Shown: piece by piece, positions 1 to 11,890 of the stretch
How positions within the stretch are numbered: the stretch's first letter is position 1
How the letters are laid out: the number at the start of each line of letters is the position of its first letter
The notes under the pieces: model-generated
Told to the model about the DNA's origin: nothing
The model's input: only the letters and a program-made list of their open reading frames with translations
The model's database searches: none
Program-made: the position numbers and the translations under genes
Source: Brachionus manjavacas
Taxonomy: Eukaryota > Rotifera > Eurotatoria > Ploima > Brachionidae
DNA length: 64,000 bases
Assembly (NCBI GenBank): GCA_019054805.1
Contig: JAHQIY010000029.1
Location: 310,001 to 374,000 of the forward strand
Reading direction: 5' to 3'

Positions 1-2396
1 GTTTAAAAACATATATTTATTTAAATTTGTATAGATTTAACTTACAAGTTGAAAAATAAAAAAATTCTATAAAAAAAAAGAATCGACTATTTTAAAAGAG
101 TGTTAAAATTAATGAAAAAGTTTATCCAAAGCCAACTTTTGGCAGTTCAATGGCCCCCTACCATTGCTTCTTAGCACTACTATTTATAAATCTAAAATAA
201 ATTATAAATTTATTAAAAAAGGCCTGGTTCAAAAGCTAATAATAAAAAAAAATTAATTAAAAAGTGCCTCATTATTTTTATTTATAACTCAAATCCTAAA
301 TTAAAAAACATCAAAAAAAAACTAAAAATTTCTCACCTCACTAATCATTAAGATCTGATTTAATAATTGACGATTTTTTGAATATTTATTAATAATATTT
401 TGTTTAAACATTAATTGATTATTGTAAGCCTTGGCAAAAAAAAAATCAATTTAACTTTGTTTGAACGATTTGATTACAGGATAATTTCATTTTTTCACTC
501 ACTGCTTGGCGACTTTGGCCATGAGCCATTTGTATTTTACATAATTGACCTAAAAGTAAAGTTGGCAGGCAGAGATAAGGATAACTTTTGAGCGCAAGTT
601 TTTCGTGCGAATAAGAGTTGATCTTGAAATCGGCGGAGTTCATAGCATTCGCATCTGTTTTGGTTGAGTCTCGAGGTCGGCTTGAACCTACGACGTTTCG
701 CTAGGATATATTAGGCCTTCTCTTCGACGATTAACTAGAGAATGTGGAAATTGTTTATAAATAATGATTTAAATATTTTAAAATGAAATCTTTAAAAAAT
801 TTGTAAATAGAACTTGAATTCATTTTTCTGATTTAATTAAATTTTATTTTTGTAAAATTTTATTAACAAAAAATTACTCAAAAGGCAAAAAATTTAAATT
901 TAAATTTATTTTGTTGGTTTAATAATTGTTCAAAGCATTTATTAGCTTTTTCTAGTAATTTTAAATCAAAGCAAATTTCAACTCATAATCGATGGGTAGT
1001 TGACTAGAAAAATGGTATTATTTTTTTGCCTTAAAGTCATTTTATAGGAAATAAATTGATTTTTAATTCAGATTATTCATTGAAATTTTTAAATCTATTA
1101 AATTTTTTAGTAATTTGTAGTATTTTCCAAAATTTCTGAGTTTGGATTTTAAATAATAATAAATGAAGTTCGGTTTCGGGTTCGGGAATCAAAGGTATTA
1201 ACTTCAGTTAAAATATGGCACATGATAAAAGCTAAAGTAATTTATATGGTTACAGTTTAGCTATTTTATTATGAAAAGAAAAAGTTAGTGGATCCCTATT
1301 TTGTTCTTGGTTGTGAACAATCTAAAATTACTAGTTTTTCTTGATTATTTTTATGTTTTCCTTTTCGTTTTGTATTCTAAAAAACAATATTTAAAAAATC
1401 GAAATTGTACAAAAAATTTATTCGTAAAAATTTATTTTTAATTCTGTCCCATTTGAAATATCATTTGAATTATATACTTAATAAATAATAATGCCAATTT
1501 AAAGTAAAGATAATTGATTACAAATTTAAATGTTTTTTCTCAAATTTTATGTTTCAATTCTGCAAGGCATATCATCATAAATCAATATAATTGATAAATA
1601 ACAATATCAATTTTTGAATTTAAATTTTTTAACTTGAGATTAACTTTTTATAAATAAAATTTTACAAAAATAAAATTAAATTAACAAAATTTAAACTTAC
1701 AAGTTCAGTTAGAAAACGAAGAGATCAACTCTTATCCGGCGGAAAATTCACCATATTCACCATTTATACCTTCATTTTTTCTTATAAAACAAAAACAAAT
1801 AACTGTATTTTAAAGTTTAAAAGAAATTTTATTTCTTTTAATTTAATATTTTTGGTGGGATTAAAAAAAATTGATTTAAATTAGCCATGGCTTATCTAAA
1901 TCAATTTAAATTTATTGTCGTATTTAGTGAAAATGATTAAATACATTGTCATCTACGTATTCTTAATTTGTTGAATAATTAAATTTCAAAATGTTTGAGA
2001 GAAAAGTTTCGTCAAATAGTAAATATTATATTTTTATTTAATTTAAAAAATAATTTTCGAAAATTACTAAGTGTTATTTTACTGATTTTTGTAGAGAAAC
2101 AAATTTAAATCCTAGTAAAAACAAATAAAATAAAGAGCAAAAATCGATTTTATTAGATCCAAATAATTAGATTAAATTCAAGTTTATTATTTAAAAAATT
2201 CGATGTCAGATAAATTTTTTGCTCTTGATTTTATTTAAAAATTAATAATAAAAAAATTTTAATTTTTAAGACATTTTCTGATAAATATTTTTTTTTTAAT
2301 TAAGAGCTTCTGTGAGTACAACAAATTTAAAGAAAGAAAATTAATATTTAATGTTTCATAAATTTTTTGTTCTGAGTAAAATACTAATTGGTCACA
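1..2396. other. AT-rich non-genic stretch
   Basis: I see no gene here. The stretch is about 80% A+T with long A and T runs. The only GC-richer patch is around 600-745. Read on the minus strand it contains GGTTCAAGCC, which resembles a tRNA-type B box, next to a GCGAAACGTCG motif; see findings. A 65-codon minus-strand ORF at 446-643 runs out of this patch and has no recognisable domain. Confidence 0.5.
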
Positions 2397-3199
2397 TCGA
2401 TGAAGCTTTTACCAGACGATTTCGAATATTCATTTAAAACTTGAAAACTTGAAATATCTAAAAGATGAAGAAAAAAGCGTTAAAACTAAATTAAAATTAG
2501 TAAATTTTTATGCAAAATTATTCGAGTGGGATTCTTTTTAAATAATGATGAAAAAGTAGCTTTTTGCATTCCATTTAATCATTAAAAAATTATTTTATTA
2601 TTTATTTATTGTAGATACGATCTTTTTGATGACGAAACATTGAGTTTTACAAGTTATTGATAATTAATTTTTCAAAAAATGCTCCAATTTCATTTTCGAC
2701 AATGGTAATTAAACATTTTTTAAAAAAATTTTTTTTAAAAAAGATTATGCATTTAATTGACAGAATAGCATGCTAAGATGAAAAAAATATTAAAAGACAG
2801 CTTTCATTAATTATCGATTAATATTTGGAAATTGATTCATTTAAAAACGAATTTTTACACATGGCATCTTTGGAAAAAAATTTAAAAAAATGCTTAAAAA
2901 ATTTGAGCTTTAAAACTAAAAATTCGTTGCAAAAGATCGTAAGCGTGAAAAAAAAACTGGCTCAAATTGGATTTCAATCGTTTGGCTTGATAGATTTAGT
3001 TTTTAAAATTGAAAGAGTATCTGCTAAATTATTATCTGATATTTATCAATATTTAATTATAAATATAAATAAAACAAAACTAAATTTGAACAGCTTGAAT
3101 GATAAAAATAATGTGACAGAATTGGCAATTTGTAAGTTTTTGATTTAATATAACTCAATATATCTAAATGATGGGAAATATTTTGATGAATTCAGAAAA
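2397..3199 (+). pseudogene. Unrecognised lysine-rich exon-like segments
   Basis: Two stretches look more coding-like than their surroundings. The first (about 2400-2540) reads as a short Lys/Leu/Glu-rich peptide in two frames and ends in a stop at 2540. The second is open from about 2825 to 3148, lysine-rich and probably helical. It stays open in the same frame past a single TAA (3146-3148) up to an excellent splice-donor match, AAAA|GTAAGTG, at about 3200. The continuation of the frame to a donor suggests a decayed exon rather than a chance ORF. I do not recognise the product. It could equally be random AT-rich sequence. Confidence 0.25.
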
Positions 3200-4369
3200 G
3201 TAAGTGTTTTATTTTTTTTTTTTTGAAAATTCTCTAATTATTAAAAACTAACTAACTTGAATTGAAATTTATATATATTTTTGAAAATATTTTCAAATGC
3301 CCCAAACAAATAAAATATCAATCATTTATAAAAAAAAAGTTTTTATTTTTTCAGTTCAGCATTGAGTTTTAAATATTATTTTGTATTCAATGCTTAAAGC
3401 TTAAATTTTAATCAATTGATATCTCCCTTTGCAGATGAAAATTAATTTCTTTTTTTAAATAAACATATGGATTTTTAATTTGTTTAAACTGAATGATTAA
3501 TCTAAATGACACAATCAATTAATGTTTTTAAATCTAAAAAAAATAAAAAAATTGAATAAAACAGAAAAATATTTTAGAATCTAATGAAAATTTTTTTGCC
3601 TAAAGATTCTGATTATTAAGTCTATTTAAATAAGTACCAGTGGTGAACCAGCTTTTGAGGTACATCTTCGACAAATTCACAAACTCATCTTTCCTCAATA
3701 ATCTATATATGGCCTATTGATGTCAATAGAAACCAAATTTGACAAAATTTTGCACTAACAGGTTTAAAAATGCATTTTTTTAATGATCTAATCGGCACTG
3801 GTTTTTGAAAATTTGGTCTTAGAGTTTTTCTCGACTTAGTTGGACAAAAGCTGATTTAAATAGACTTAGTTAGGTTTTGGTGTATGAGTGAACCTGTTGG
3901 AATTATTACATCAATTTATAATTAAATATCTTTGAAATTTTTTATTCATTATTATTTTTTGGATAACTTAGAAATAATTTTAGAAATTAAAGTTTCCGAG
4001 TAATTTTAAATTGACCTAATAATTCTAACATATACACTCATACTCGCTCTTCCAAAGACGTGATTTCTACTTTGTATGATCTTCCAATAATTTTTAAAAT
4101 AAATTATTTATATATTTATTAATTTTTTTATTGTAAAATTAAAAATAAAGACAATTCACCATTAGTAAAATCGAGATAACGATGATAAAATTTAAGGGAA
4201 TTTAAATTCTAACATAAAGATTTTTTAATAATTAAAATATGTTGAATTTTCGATTGAGAAACAAGACAGCAATTTTTTGAAATTTTTTTTTTACCTAAAA
4301 ACACTCTTTAATTTGTTGATTTTTAATAATATTTATTTTTTAAAAAAACTATTTTCATGTTTTAAACAA
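3200..4369. other. AT-rich non-genic stretch
   Basis: No ORF, hairpin or repeat that I can support. It holds poly-T tracts and scattered LINE-tail-like AATAAATA words only. Confidence 0.5.
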
Positions 4370-4520
4370 TACCTTTCTACAATAATTTAAAAACAAAACA
4401 ATATATTTTTTCTCTTTATTTAACTTTTACTTTGATTTATCTTTATAATATTTTTGATCTGAAAGAGGATGAGCTCGGTACAGATAATAGAATAGAAAAA
4501 ACTAAAAAAAAAACAAAAAA
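4370..4520 (+). repeat. LINE 3' end (GAGCTCGGTACAG family)
   Basis: T-rich 3' UTR-like sequence is followed at 4461-4485 by GAGGATGAGCTCGGTACAG and then an A-rich tail. The same signature (AGGAGCTTTAGCTCGGTACAG plus an A/TAAA tail) recurs at 37.4 and 47.6 kb on the plus strand and at 61.75 and 61.9 kb on the minus strand, in two cases directly after LINE coding sequence. This is therefore a 5'-truncated copy of that LINE family. Confidence 0.6.
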
Positions 4521-7065
4521 CAAAATACAGACATATAAAAAGTAATAATTTTTTTTAATTAAATTGTCCAATTGTTAATATAAAAATTATTATCTTATTA
4601 TATTAATGATTTATCCATTAATTTTGTACGAATTCTATAAATAAAGCTAATTTTTATTGAATTAATTACATTATGCTTAAATAAGATATTTTCATAATAA
4701 ATTTAAGTGTTTGAAAAATATTTTGAGTCATATTTAATTCTGAAAATTGGCCGTATATACAACACTTAATGAGAAAAAAAATACCAAATCAGTTCAATTA
4801 AAATTTAATTCAAAATTTAGACAATCTATTTTCTTTTCGCTTTATTTTATTTTTTTTGTTTCTTGAAAATCTTTCAAAATTTATCTAGTTTTAATTTCTT
4901 TTCTATCTGAAATGCCTTATTTTAAATTATTAAAAATATTTTTTTATTTTTCTAAAATTTTAAAATACTTTGAGCAATAAAACACTGAAATTTTTTTTCA
5001 TTTGACTCAATTCAATTAAAGAAAATCAAATTATAATTTTTAGTAAATACTGTTAGCGGCTTATCACAGTAGTGAGAAGATGGAATGCTAAACAGTCTCT
5101 CTGGAGAAAATAATAATTAAAAGTCCTTAGTTTAAGTGTTAGTAACTTAATTGTTGCATTATTTTACCTTTATTTATAATAAAATAGAATAAAAAACAAA
5201 ATGTTGCTAAGCCTAATTTATAACTGATAACACAGGGAAACAGTAGGATCCCATCTATGGTAACTGTGGTTTGTAATAATAACAATAACAATATAAAAAA
5301 AAAAAAAAAAAAATTTTTTTTCTCTTTTTTCCTTTTCTTTTTTTTTCTATTCCGATCTTCTGGTATGACCCATTCCTTTTCTAGTTGCTAAGCCTTCCCA
5401 CCATGCTAAATTAAATTTTTTAAATTACATATTACAGTATTTGAAATAAAGAATATTTTTAAAATAAACTTAACTTTTTCTTTTACTTGTTCTATCCGAG
5501 CGGCTTAAGATTTAAGTCTCTGTTAAACTAAAGGCTAAATAAGTCATCCAGGGTTCTGAACAAGAACTCGAATCTTTTGGATATTTCAATAAATATCAAA
5601 GATAGAAGTAGTAGGCGTACTGCTTCGAAGAGGTGTCGAATAGGTGTCTCTATAATCGGAACCAGCTGAAAAAGTTAGTTCAAGTCGGTTGCTGACCAAC
5701 AGACTATAAACAGAACCAACTGATTGGTTCTAGGCTCTGGCTGAAAAAGTCATCTATACGGGGCTGCATAAGTCTCATAGGGATTTATTAAGGTATTTAG
5801 GAAAAAGCACCCGCATACTATCATTTAAGTACTATTCACTTATCCGTCTCATTGTCAGGAAAAAATCCATCCATCGGCATTACATGTTTAAGACTAGTTA
5901 GTCTTTCCTTTTCAAAAAGTGATACAAAATTTTTAATTATCCACAACTCTTTTGTTTTTTCTGTATTTGATAAATAAAAATTGTGTTAAATGGGTCAATA
6001 TTTCTTTCCATTGACTTCTCCAAATATTTTATAAATAATGTTTGAATATTTGAAATAGTCAAATACATATTCAAATCAAAAATTTTGATAAAACTTCATA
6101 CTTCAGCTACTAACCATGACTTGATTCTATTCAAGATCTTGAATAGGATTTTCGTAAAATATATTCTTTTTTGTAGTAAATATAAAAAAAAAACATTTTT
6201 TTTTTAATTTGATTTCTTTTTCTAACTTTTGTAAACATACAGTATTGTGATTTTCGTTTTTTTTTCTTCTTTTTGAAGAAACATAAATATTGATCATAAT
6301 ATTGGGATCTTTTTAACGATACTTTTGAAGAAGAGGAAAAAAAACGAAAATGGTATCGCTTCAATTCAAAAAATTTACAGTACAAAATTTTCGAATTTAA
6401 TCAATGAACTTTTAAATTAATTTTTCGGCAAAAATAAATTAAAACGTGAAAGAAATTATATTTTCTTATTAAAAAGGATTCTAAATCTGATTGTTTTAAA
6501 AATTGCAATTTTCTGTTAAATCCTTTAAAATATGAATTAATTTGAGAATTAATTAGATAATTTATCTAAGTTTTATGCAAAGGTTTATAAGCTGTTTTTT
6601 AATCGAAAAATAAAATTAAAATAAAGTTCTAATTGTCACTATATAAATAAAGTTCTAATTGTTTCAAATATACTTGTATCATTAAAAATATGATTTTATC
6701 AAATCTCAAAATGCTTCTAAAGCATAAAAAGTAATGACATTAAACATGGCTTTCTTGCTTTGCTTGCTTTTAATGCTTTTAAAACGGAAATGGGATCTTT
6801 TTAATTTTTTTGTATAGAATTGGCAGAAGCTAAATTATAATTTTTACAAAAACGAATGTAAGCACATCAATGTGAGTGAAAAAAAGGCTTTTATGTATTT
6901 CCTTTATTTATGTTTTTTTATTAAAAAAGATTTTTTTTCCTATGTTTTTGTTTCATTTTTATCTCTAATCTAATTTAATGTTGATTTTGATCTTGATTCG
7001 ATAAAAAAGTCAACAGGTTCTATCGTACAATAACTTTGGTCTATATTTGGTATTCAATTTTGTAT
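4521..7065. other. AT-rich non-genic stretch
   Basis: No gene is recognised. The part from 5040 to 5420 is slightly less AT-rich but has no long frame. A (AACAATA)-rich run and a long poly-A/poly-T pair lie at 5270-5345. A tRNA-like head at 5485-5590 is listed separately. The lysine-rich minus-strand ORF at 6131-6385 is homopolymer-driven and not believed. Confidence 0.45.
5488..5590 (+). repeat. tRNA-like segment, possible SINE head
   Basis: The segment contains CCGAGCGGCTTAAG, close to the D-arm (A box) of class II tRNAs. It is followed by a perfect 5-bp stem with a 7-base loop (TTTAA GTCTCTG TTAAA) placed like an anticodon arm, and by GAACTCGAATC, close to a T-arm B box, about 55 bases further on. 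No acceptor stem can be paired, so it is not an intact tRNA. A tRNA-derived SINE or a tRNA pseudogene is the likely reading. Confidence 0.25.
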
Positions 7066-7130
7066 TTTTTTGTATAATAAAAATAATAAAAATTAGCTAC
7101 TGCAAGAAACTTGCGGAGAAGTCTTACACG
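7066..7130 (-). repeat. LINE tail with GCAAG stem-loop
   Basis: On the minus strand this reads CTCCGCAAGTTTCTTGC followed by an A/T-rich TTTATTATTTTTATTAT tail. The same arrangement, a small GC hairpin preceded by CTCCGC and followed by an AT tail, occurs at 23.24 and 36.47 kb. The loop and stem bases differ but pairing is kept, as expected for a structured LINE 3' end. Confidence 0.4.
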
Positions 7131-8787
7131 GAAGATTACTATTTACACCTATTTGTATAAACAATATTTTACTATTATTGGTAGCTATTTACACCGTTTA
7201 TACAACAAAACATTAGGCTATTCATAATTATCCAAATTTCGAAGAAAAATATTGTAGAATTAGAACTAGACACATCTATCCGACCTGTTCCACACAAATT
7301 TAATTTAATTTAATTTAAAATTTAATTTTTCTCATTCACTACATTTGAATCCGATTATTAAATTAAAATTTATGATCAGACTCAAGAGCTTCAATGGATT
7401 AAGAAAAAATTTAAAATGATAATTTTTTGAGACTAATGATATTTTTAAAAAGCATTTTTAGTTTAGTACTGATTAATTTAATAATTTAATTATTAGTTAA
7501 TAATAAAAGGCAAAGTTTATATTCGACTAATTTATTTTATAGAATAAGACAAATCATATAAAAAGAACACAACAAAAATGAAAATAGATAATTATTACGA
7601 AAAATAGAAAAAATTTAAAAAATTTAAAAGAAAAGACTTAAAGTTTACTTTTTTGCTGCAATCGTTTGGACAATAAATTTGGGTTTGGGCTTTTTTTCAT
7701 TTCCGTATTACACTTAGTACATACCTGATCATTACTTAATATCATTTGAAAAGATTAAACTCTAAAATAGTATTCTATTTTTCTTGATCAAAATCTGAAT
7801 GTTGAAATTGAATACAAGGTCTTGTTTTTTTCTTCGTGCCACGATTTGGATTATTTTTCAATGGAATATCCATTCCGATACTATTAAATCAAAATATACA
7901 AAAATTAAGGGCTAAGTTTTTAAAAAAAATTAAAACTTACTTACTAAGTAATAGTAATAGTATTACTTTAATCTGTAAATTATTGATTTTGTTAAGCTAT
8001 TTCAAATATTTTTAATTATTTTTATTTTAGTCAATTTTATCTTTAATTGCCGAAAATTTTACAAAAAATTTTATGCCTGTTTATGTTTTAGCTCGAGAAT
8101 TATTTTAAAATAGCCCATAAAATACTAAATTAACAAAAAAACTCTAACCTTTCGCTTACCCGAAACTGTAAACCAGGACTGTGCACCGGACCCCGACTGA
8201 CTGCGCCCGATTCTAATTTATATGAGTTTTTAATAAAAATAGCGGTACCAAAACATTATTTGCCTTTAAAAATAGATTTTTATAAAAAGAAATTATATAA
8301 AAAAAAATTCATTAAGTTACTGAATATTTTTACCGAAAAAAATCATCATTATTTTTATAAATGATTTATGATTTATTTCACCAAGATATTACGGTTTATG
8401 CTTGTTTTTGTTGAATACTTGATGGTTTATAATTTAATTTATTTTCACTATTAAATTTTTAACAAAAAATATTTTTTATTTATTCAAAAAACCTTTAGAT
8501 TATAGACATTTAAATTTCTTATAATAAGATACTTTAAATATCTAATTATTTTACCAGAATTTTTTCTTCATCACATGTAAGCTGATTTTTAGCTTTGTTG
8601 AATATTTGGCGACAACTTTCGAATCCTTCAAAGTTAAGCAATAGTTTTCAGACTGGAAAAAATTTTCCATTATAGAAAATCAGAAGATATAATCCATTTC
8701 TTCCTCAAGGGTTCAGAAAAACTCTTAACCTCCTACGGTACTGTATTTTATCACAGTACTTTTGCTAATTTTTTTATTAATTATAAA
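7131..8787. other. AT-rich non-genic stretch
   Basis: No gene is recognised. A short GC-richer patch at 8160-8210 has no usable frame. The remainder is AT-rich unique-looking sequence. Confidence 0.45.
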
Positions 8788-9057
8788 CTTAATGCTTAAT
8801 TATAAACAAATTTGCTTAATGCAGTAAAATAAGTCTGCAAAATACTCTGCAATTTTCTGCATTTTGCACCCCATTAAAAAGTATTCCAATCAAGTGTGCA
8901 ATTACATTGCAAGGTTTTTGCAGACATATATTTTTGGATTAAGCAAAGTTGCTTAACCATTGAGTATTTTACAGAACTAAATTATCTCTTTTAGTCAAAA
9001 AGTTATTCAAGTTTTTCTGAATTGAAACGATCGAATTGAAATGAACTTCACAACCCC
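8788..9057. mobile_element. MITE, GGGGTTGTGAAGTTC family, copy 1
   Basis: This segment matches 58655-58966 over most of its length. Shared features are AATTATAARCAAATTTGCTT, a GCAAAATA..TGCA-rich core containing AAAAAGTATTCCAATCAA, and the terminus. The right end is GAACTTCACAACCCC, the reverse complement of the left end of the other copy (GGGGTTGTGAAGTTC). The left terminus here is lost. No coding sequence is present, so it is a nonautonomous DNA element. Confidence 0.65.
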
Positions 9058-9189
9058 ATTTTTTGGAAAGATATTAAAGTAATACAAACAACTGGTATTT
9101 TAAATAAATTTGTATTTAAAATAAAAGTTTTATTTTATTACTATTTTTTTACTTACAAATAAATTGTAATTATCTTGATAAATCTAAAT

Positions 9190-9425
9190 TTAAATTCTTA
9201 TTTTTTGGGAGAATTTTATTAAATCGAGACTTGCAACCGGCCACCATGGCTTTCTGTTCTCAATCGATTGAGGCATGCCATTCACTGTTTTCGACTTGAC
9301 CACGCCGTCCTCTTCTGTAATCACAGTCTCCACACCATTTTCAACAATTCTTACAAAACAAAAACTAATTTGACCAGAAAAAAAATAAAAAAAAGTTAAA
9401 ATACTTTGTGGTGACAAATTTTTTA
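9190..9425 (-). CDS. DnaJ-B6-like cochaperone, C-terminal exons
   Basis: The minus strand encodes IVENGVETVITEEDGVV followed by KSKTVNG, which matches the conserved C-terminal region of DNAJB6/DNAJB2-type Hsp40 proteins (family pattern KRIVENG..., then TINGV). The last exon is 9349 to 9190, ending in TAA. It is preceded by a short AT-rich intron, 9404-9350, with donor GTATTTT and acceptor TTTTGTAAG. Immediately upstream, FKKFVTTK joins in the correct phase, as in the family (KFVNG..TTK-RIVENG). The J domain is not visible upstream in this window. The last 20 or so residues do not match the family. This could be the 3' end of a real gene or a retained fragment; no stop or frameshift is seen in the two exons. 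Confidence 0.55.
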
Positions 9426-9904
9426 AACATCAATTTGTCGAGACTTATTTATTTCCTTTTTTGTTTAAAAAAAAAAGGACATAAAAGTCAGAATAAATAA
9501 TGGTCAAAATAAATAATGGTTTAGTTGTTTTAATAAATCTAAAAGTCTGTCCAGTATACTTGCATCATTTGAACTCGCTTTATGTTCTTATGGATAGTTA
9601 ATTATTATTCTGTTATGATTCAAAAATATATGAACACTATAATAGACATATTTCAAGCTTTAGAAACTGTTAGACAGTCCAGACTTGACTTTGACTTTCG
9701 ACCAACTCTGCAAAATACAATCAAAAATTAATTTACAGAACGATTAAAACACAAATTTATTACATATTATTTAAAAAAATATCTAAATTAGTTTGTTTAT
9801 CTCCTTGCAAACTTTAATTTATTTAAAAGACAAGAAAGATCGATTAATTCGTTCTCATTTAAAAACTTGTTTTTATTCAATATAGTTTTCAATATTGTCT
9901 AAAT

Positions 9905-10462
9905 AAGGTTCGCGCGGAGCAAAACTACAGCACTTTCTGAAGGTCAAAAAATTTTTTTTTTGGCCCCACCCCCTCAAAGATCGAAAAAAAAACAAAAGTT
10001 AGTAACCTTTGAGCTAAAATATCTCATGTTCTAATAGACAAGTTTCAAACTCATTTTATTCAATTTTTTTTTGGCTTTAAATTCAATAAATAAAAAAAGC
10101 GGTCCCAACATTTTGTTCAGAATTTTCTCTAGTTTCAGAATCTGTAAAAAAAAGTAGGGGTCGGGGGGTAAACCGCGGACTAGATACAAAAATAGTGAAA
10201 AAATACCATTTTTTTACCATTTTTTGCCAAAATATCGATCTATTGGTAAAATAATAGATTAAATTAATACACCATTTTGTTGATGAGACTATTTGCTTTC
10301 AGAATATATATATATTAATAAGGTTATGTCTATTAGAAAAAAAAAATTTTTTGACCCCACCTAAAAAACCGTTTTTCTAGGTTTTCAAGTATGCAGATTA
10401 ATATTTTAAAGTCGGTTTGCCGAAATTCAGATAGTGCTGTAGTTTTGTTCCGCGCGAACCTT
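9905..10462. mobile_element. Nonautonomous TIR element with GGTTCGCGCGG ends
   Basis: The ends are inverted repeats of about 30 bp: GGTTCGCGCGGAGCAAAACT at 9907 and its complement ending at 10460, one mismatch over the GC-rich tip. The flanks TA / TA suggest a TA target duplication, as in Tc1/mariner or pogo elements. The interior of about 500 bp has no ORF and contains GGCCCCACCC and GACCCCACC blocks facing each other. A diverged interior copy without ends is present at about 41.87-42.06 kb. Confidence 0.75.
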
Positions 10463-10534
10463 TAGAAATTATTTTTTTGAAGAGTGTCGATGCTTTTTAT
10501 CAATTTCAAATTCAATTCAAAAGTCGAGTTTTTG

Positions 10535-11310
10535 CTTAATTGTTGATTCATAGATTTACTCGATTTGAAAATGTTCTATTCATTATTAGTCATCTCCAAA
10601 TTTTACTGGATATCTGTAGTAGCTATGGTTTAAAATGGAGACTTAAATTTAACCCAATCAAATCTAAAATAATTACATTTGGTCCTATTCTCTTTAACTG
10701 CGATTTCACTTTGAGTGGTAAAAAACTGAATAAAGTTGATAACATTGAGTATCTAGGATTTGTTATCAACTCATTCTTTTGCATTGGACAAATTCACTTA
10801 AGTACAAAAGTCATTCTTCTCAGCCTCTTTTTTGTTAAATAAGATGAGCCATGCTTCCCCTACTTTAAAAAGTTTTATTTACAAAACATTTTGCCTTTCA
10901 CAATTCACTTATGGTCTTGAAAACTTAACACTGGACAACAAAACACTCAAAACTCTAAACATAAATCAAAACAATCTTGTTAGACAAATGTTTTAGCTAA
11001 AATCTAATTGTCACATGTCTGGTATACTAAAAGTTCATAGACTCTTTAAGATTGAACAACTTTATCTTTTTTCTAAGATATCCTTTATCAGTTCAGTTGG
11101 ATTTAACCACTTATCTTCACAAATATTTAAATACTTATGTAATAACAATTCAATGAACAAAATTTGTTCTGTCCTCTCCTTTGGTAATGATCTCAAGCGT
11201 TTGATGCAGTTCATTAAAAAAAAACCTCGATAAAATACTAAATAGTGCTGGTCAGCTTAAATCGGATCTTAAGCGTCATTTTTACTTACCTGACGTAATA
11301 AACAAATAAA
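10535..11310 (+). pseudogene. LINE reverse transcriptase, thumb/C-terminal relic
   Basis: The translation contains LLDICSSYGLKWRLKFNPIK followed by KVDNIEYLGF. These are the conserved post-catalytic RT motifs of jockey/CR1/RTE-like LINEs (the YG..WRLKFNP..K and YLG motifs that follow the YADD box). After a frame change near 10842 the frame continues through TYGLENL and to about 11233, with a TAG near 10995. The catalytic palm is absent upstream, so the copy is 5'-truncated and dead. It belongs to a different LINE subgroup from the 14 kb, 29 kb and 37 kb relics, which have SIYRALIGS..DYS-type motifs. Confidence 0.75.
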
Positions 11311-11769
11311 GCTCTCTTTTAAAAATTGAATAGATTTTGTGATTAATCTCCTTAAATTTTTTTACAGTCCCTTTGTTTATTAACAATTCTATCTAATTTG
11401 TGTCTGTTTTTTTATCGTAAATTGATATTTTAAACTCAAAATATCTATGCTGAGTTATTTTTAGTCATAGCGAATTGACTTGTTTAGTCTTCTACATAAT
11501 TCTGTCGGACTTTTCCTCCTAGTCTAAAAACAATTAAACAATTTCTTTGAGTAAAAGAACAAAGCTTTTAAAGTTGAACAATGCTTTCAAACATTCTTCA
11601 AAATTCTGAAAAAATTTGACAACAAAAATTGGCTAAATTTTAATCTTATTTTTGTAAAAGTATAAGGAATCCTTTTCAATAAATCATTTAAATGAATTAT
11701 TTTTTTATTAAATAAGAATTTATTTGAATAACTTAAACCGAAACTAAAATTTACAAATACAAATTTTAG

Positions 11770-11890
11770 CTTAATTTTTGGCTTTATTTTTGGTTACCAA
11801 ATTTTGGCTAACCGGTTTTTTGGTTAACCAATTTTTGGCTAACCGGACATTGGTTAATCAAAATTTACAATATTGGTTAACCAAGCAGTC
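11770..11890. repeat. TTGGYTAACC degenerate tandem array
   Basis: About seven imperfect copies of TTGGTTAACC / TTGGCTAACC are spaced every 15-20 bases, for example GGCTAACCGG at 11807 and again at 11839. Several are self-complementary (GGTTAACC). The plus-strand ORF over it is low complexity and not believed. Confidence 0.5.

Noticed and set aside
6131-6385. 84-codon Lys/Phe-rich ORF
   Set aside because: Arises from A and T homopolymers.
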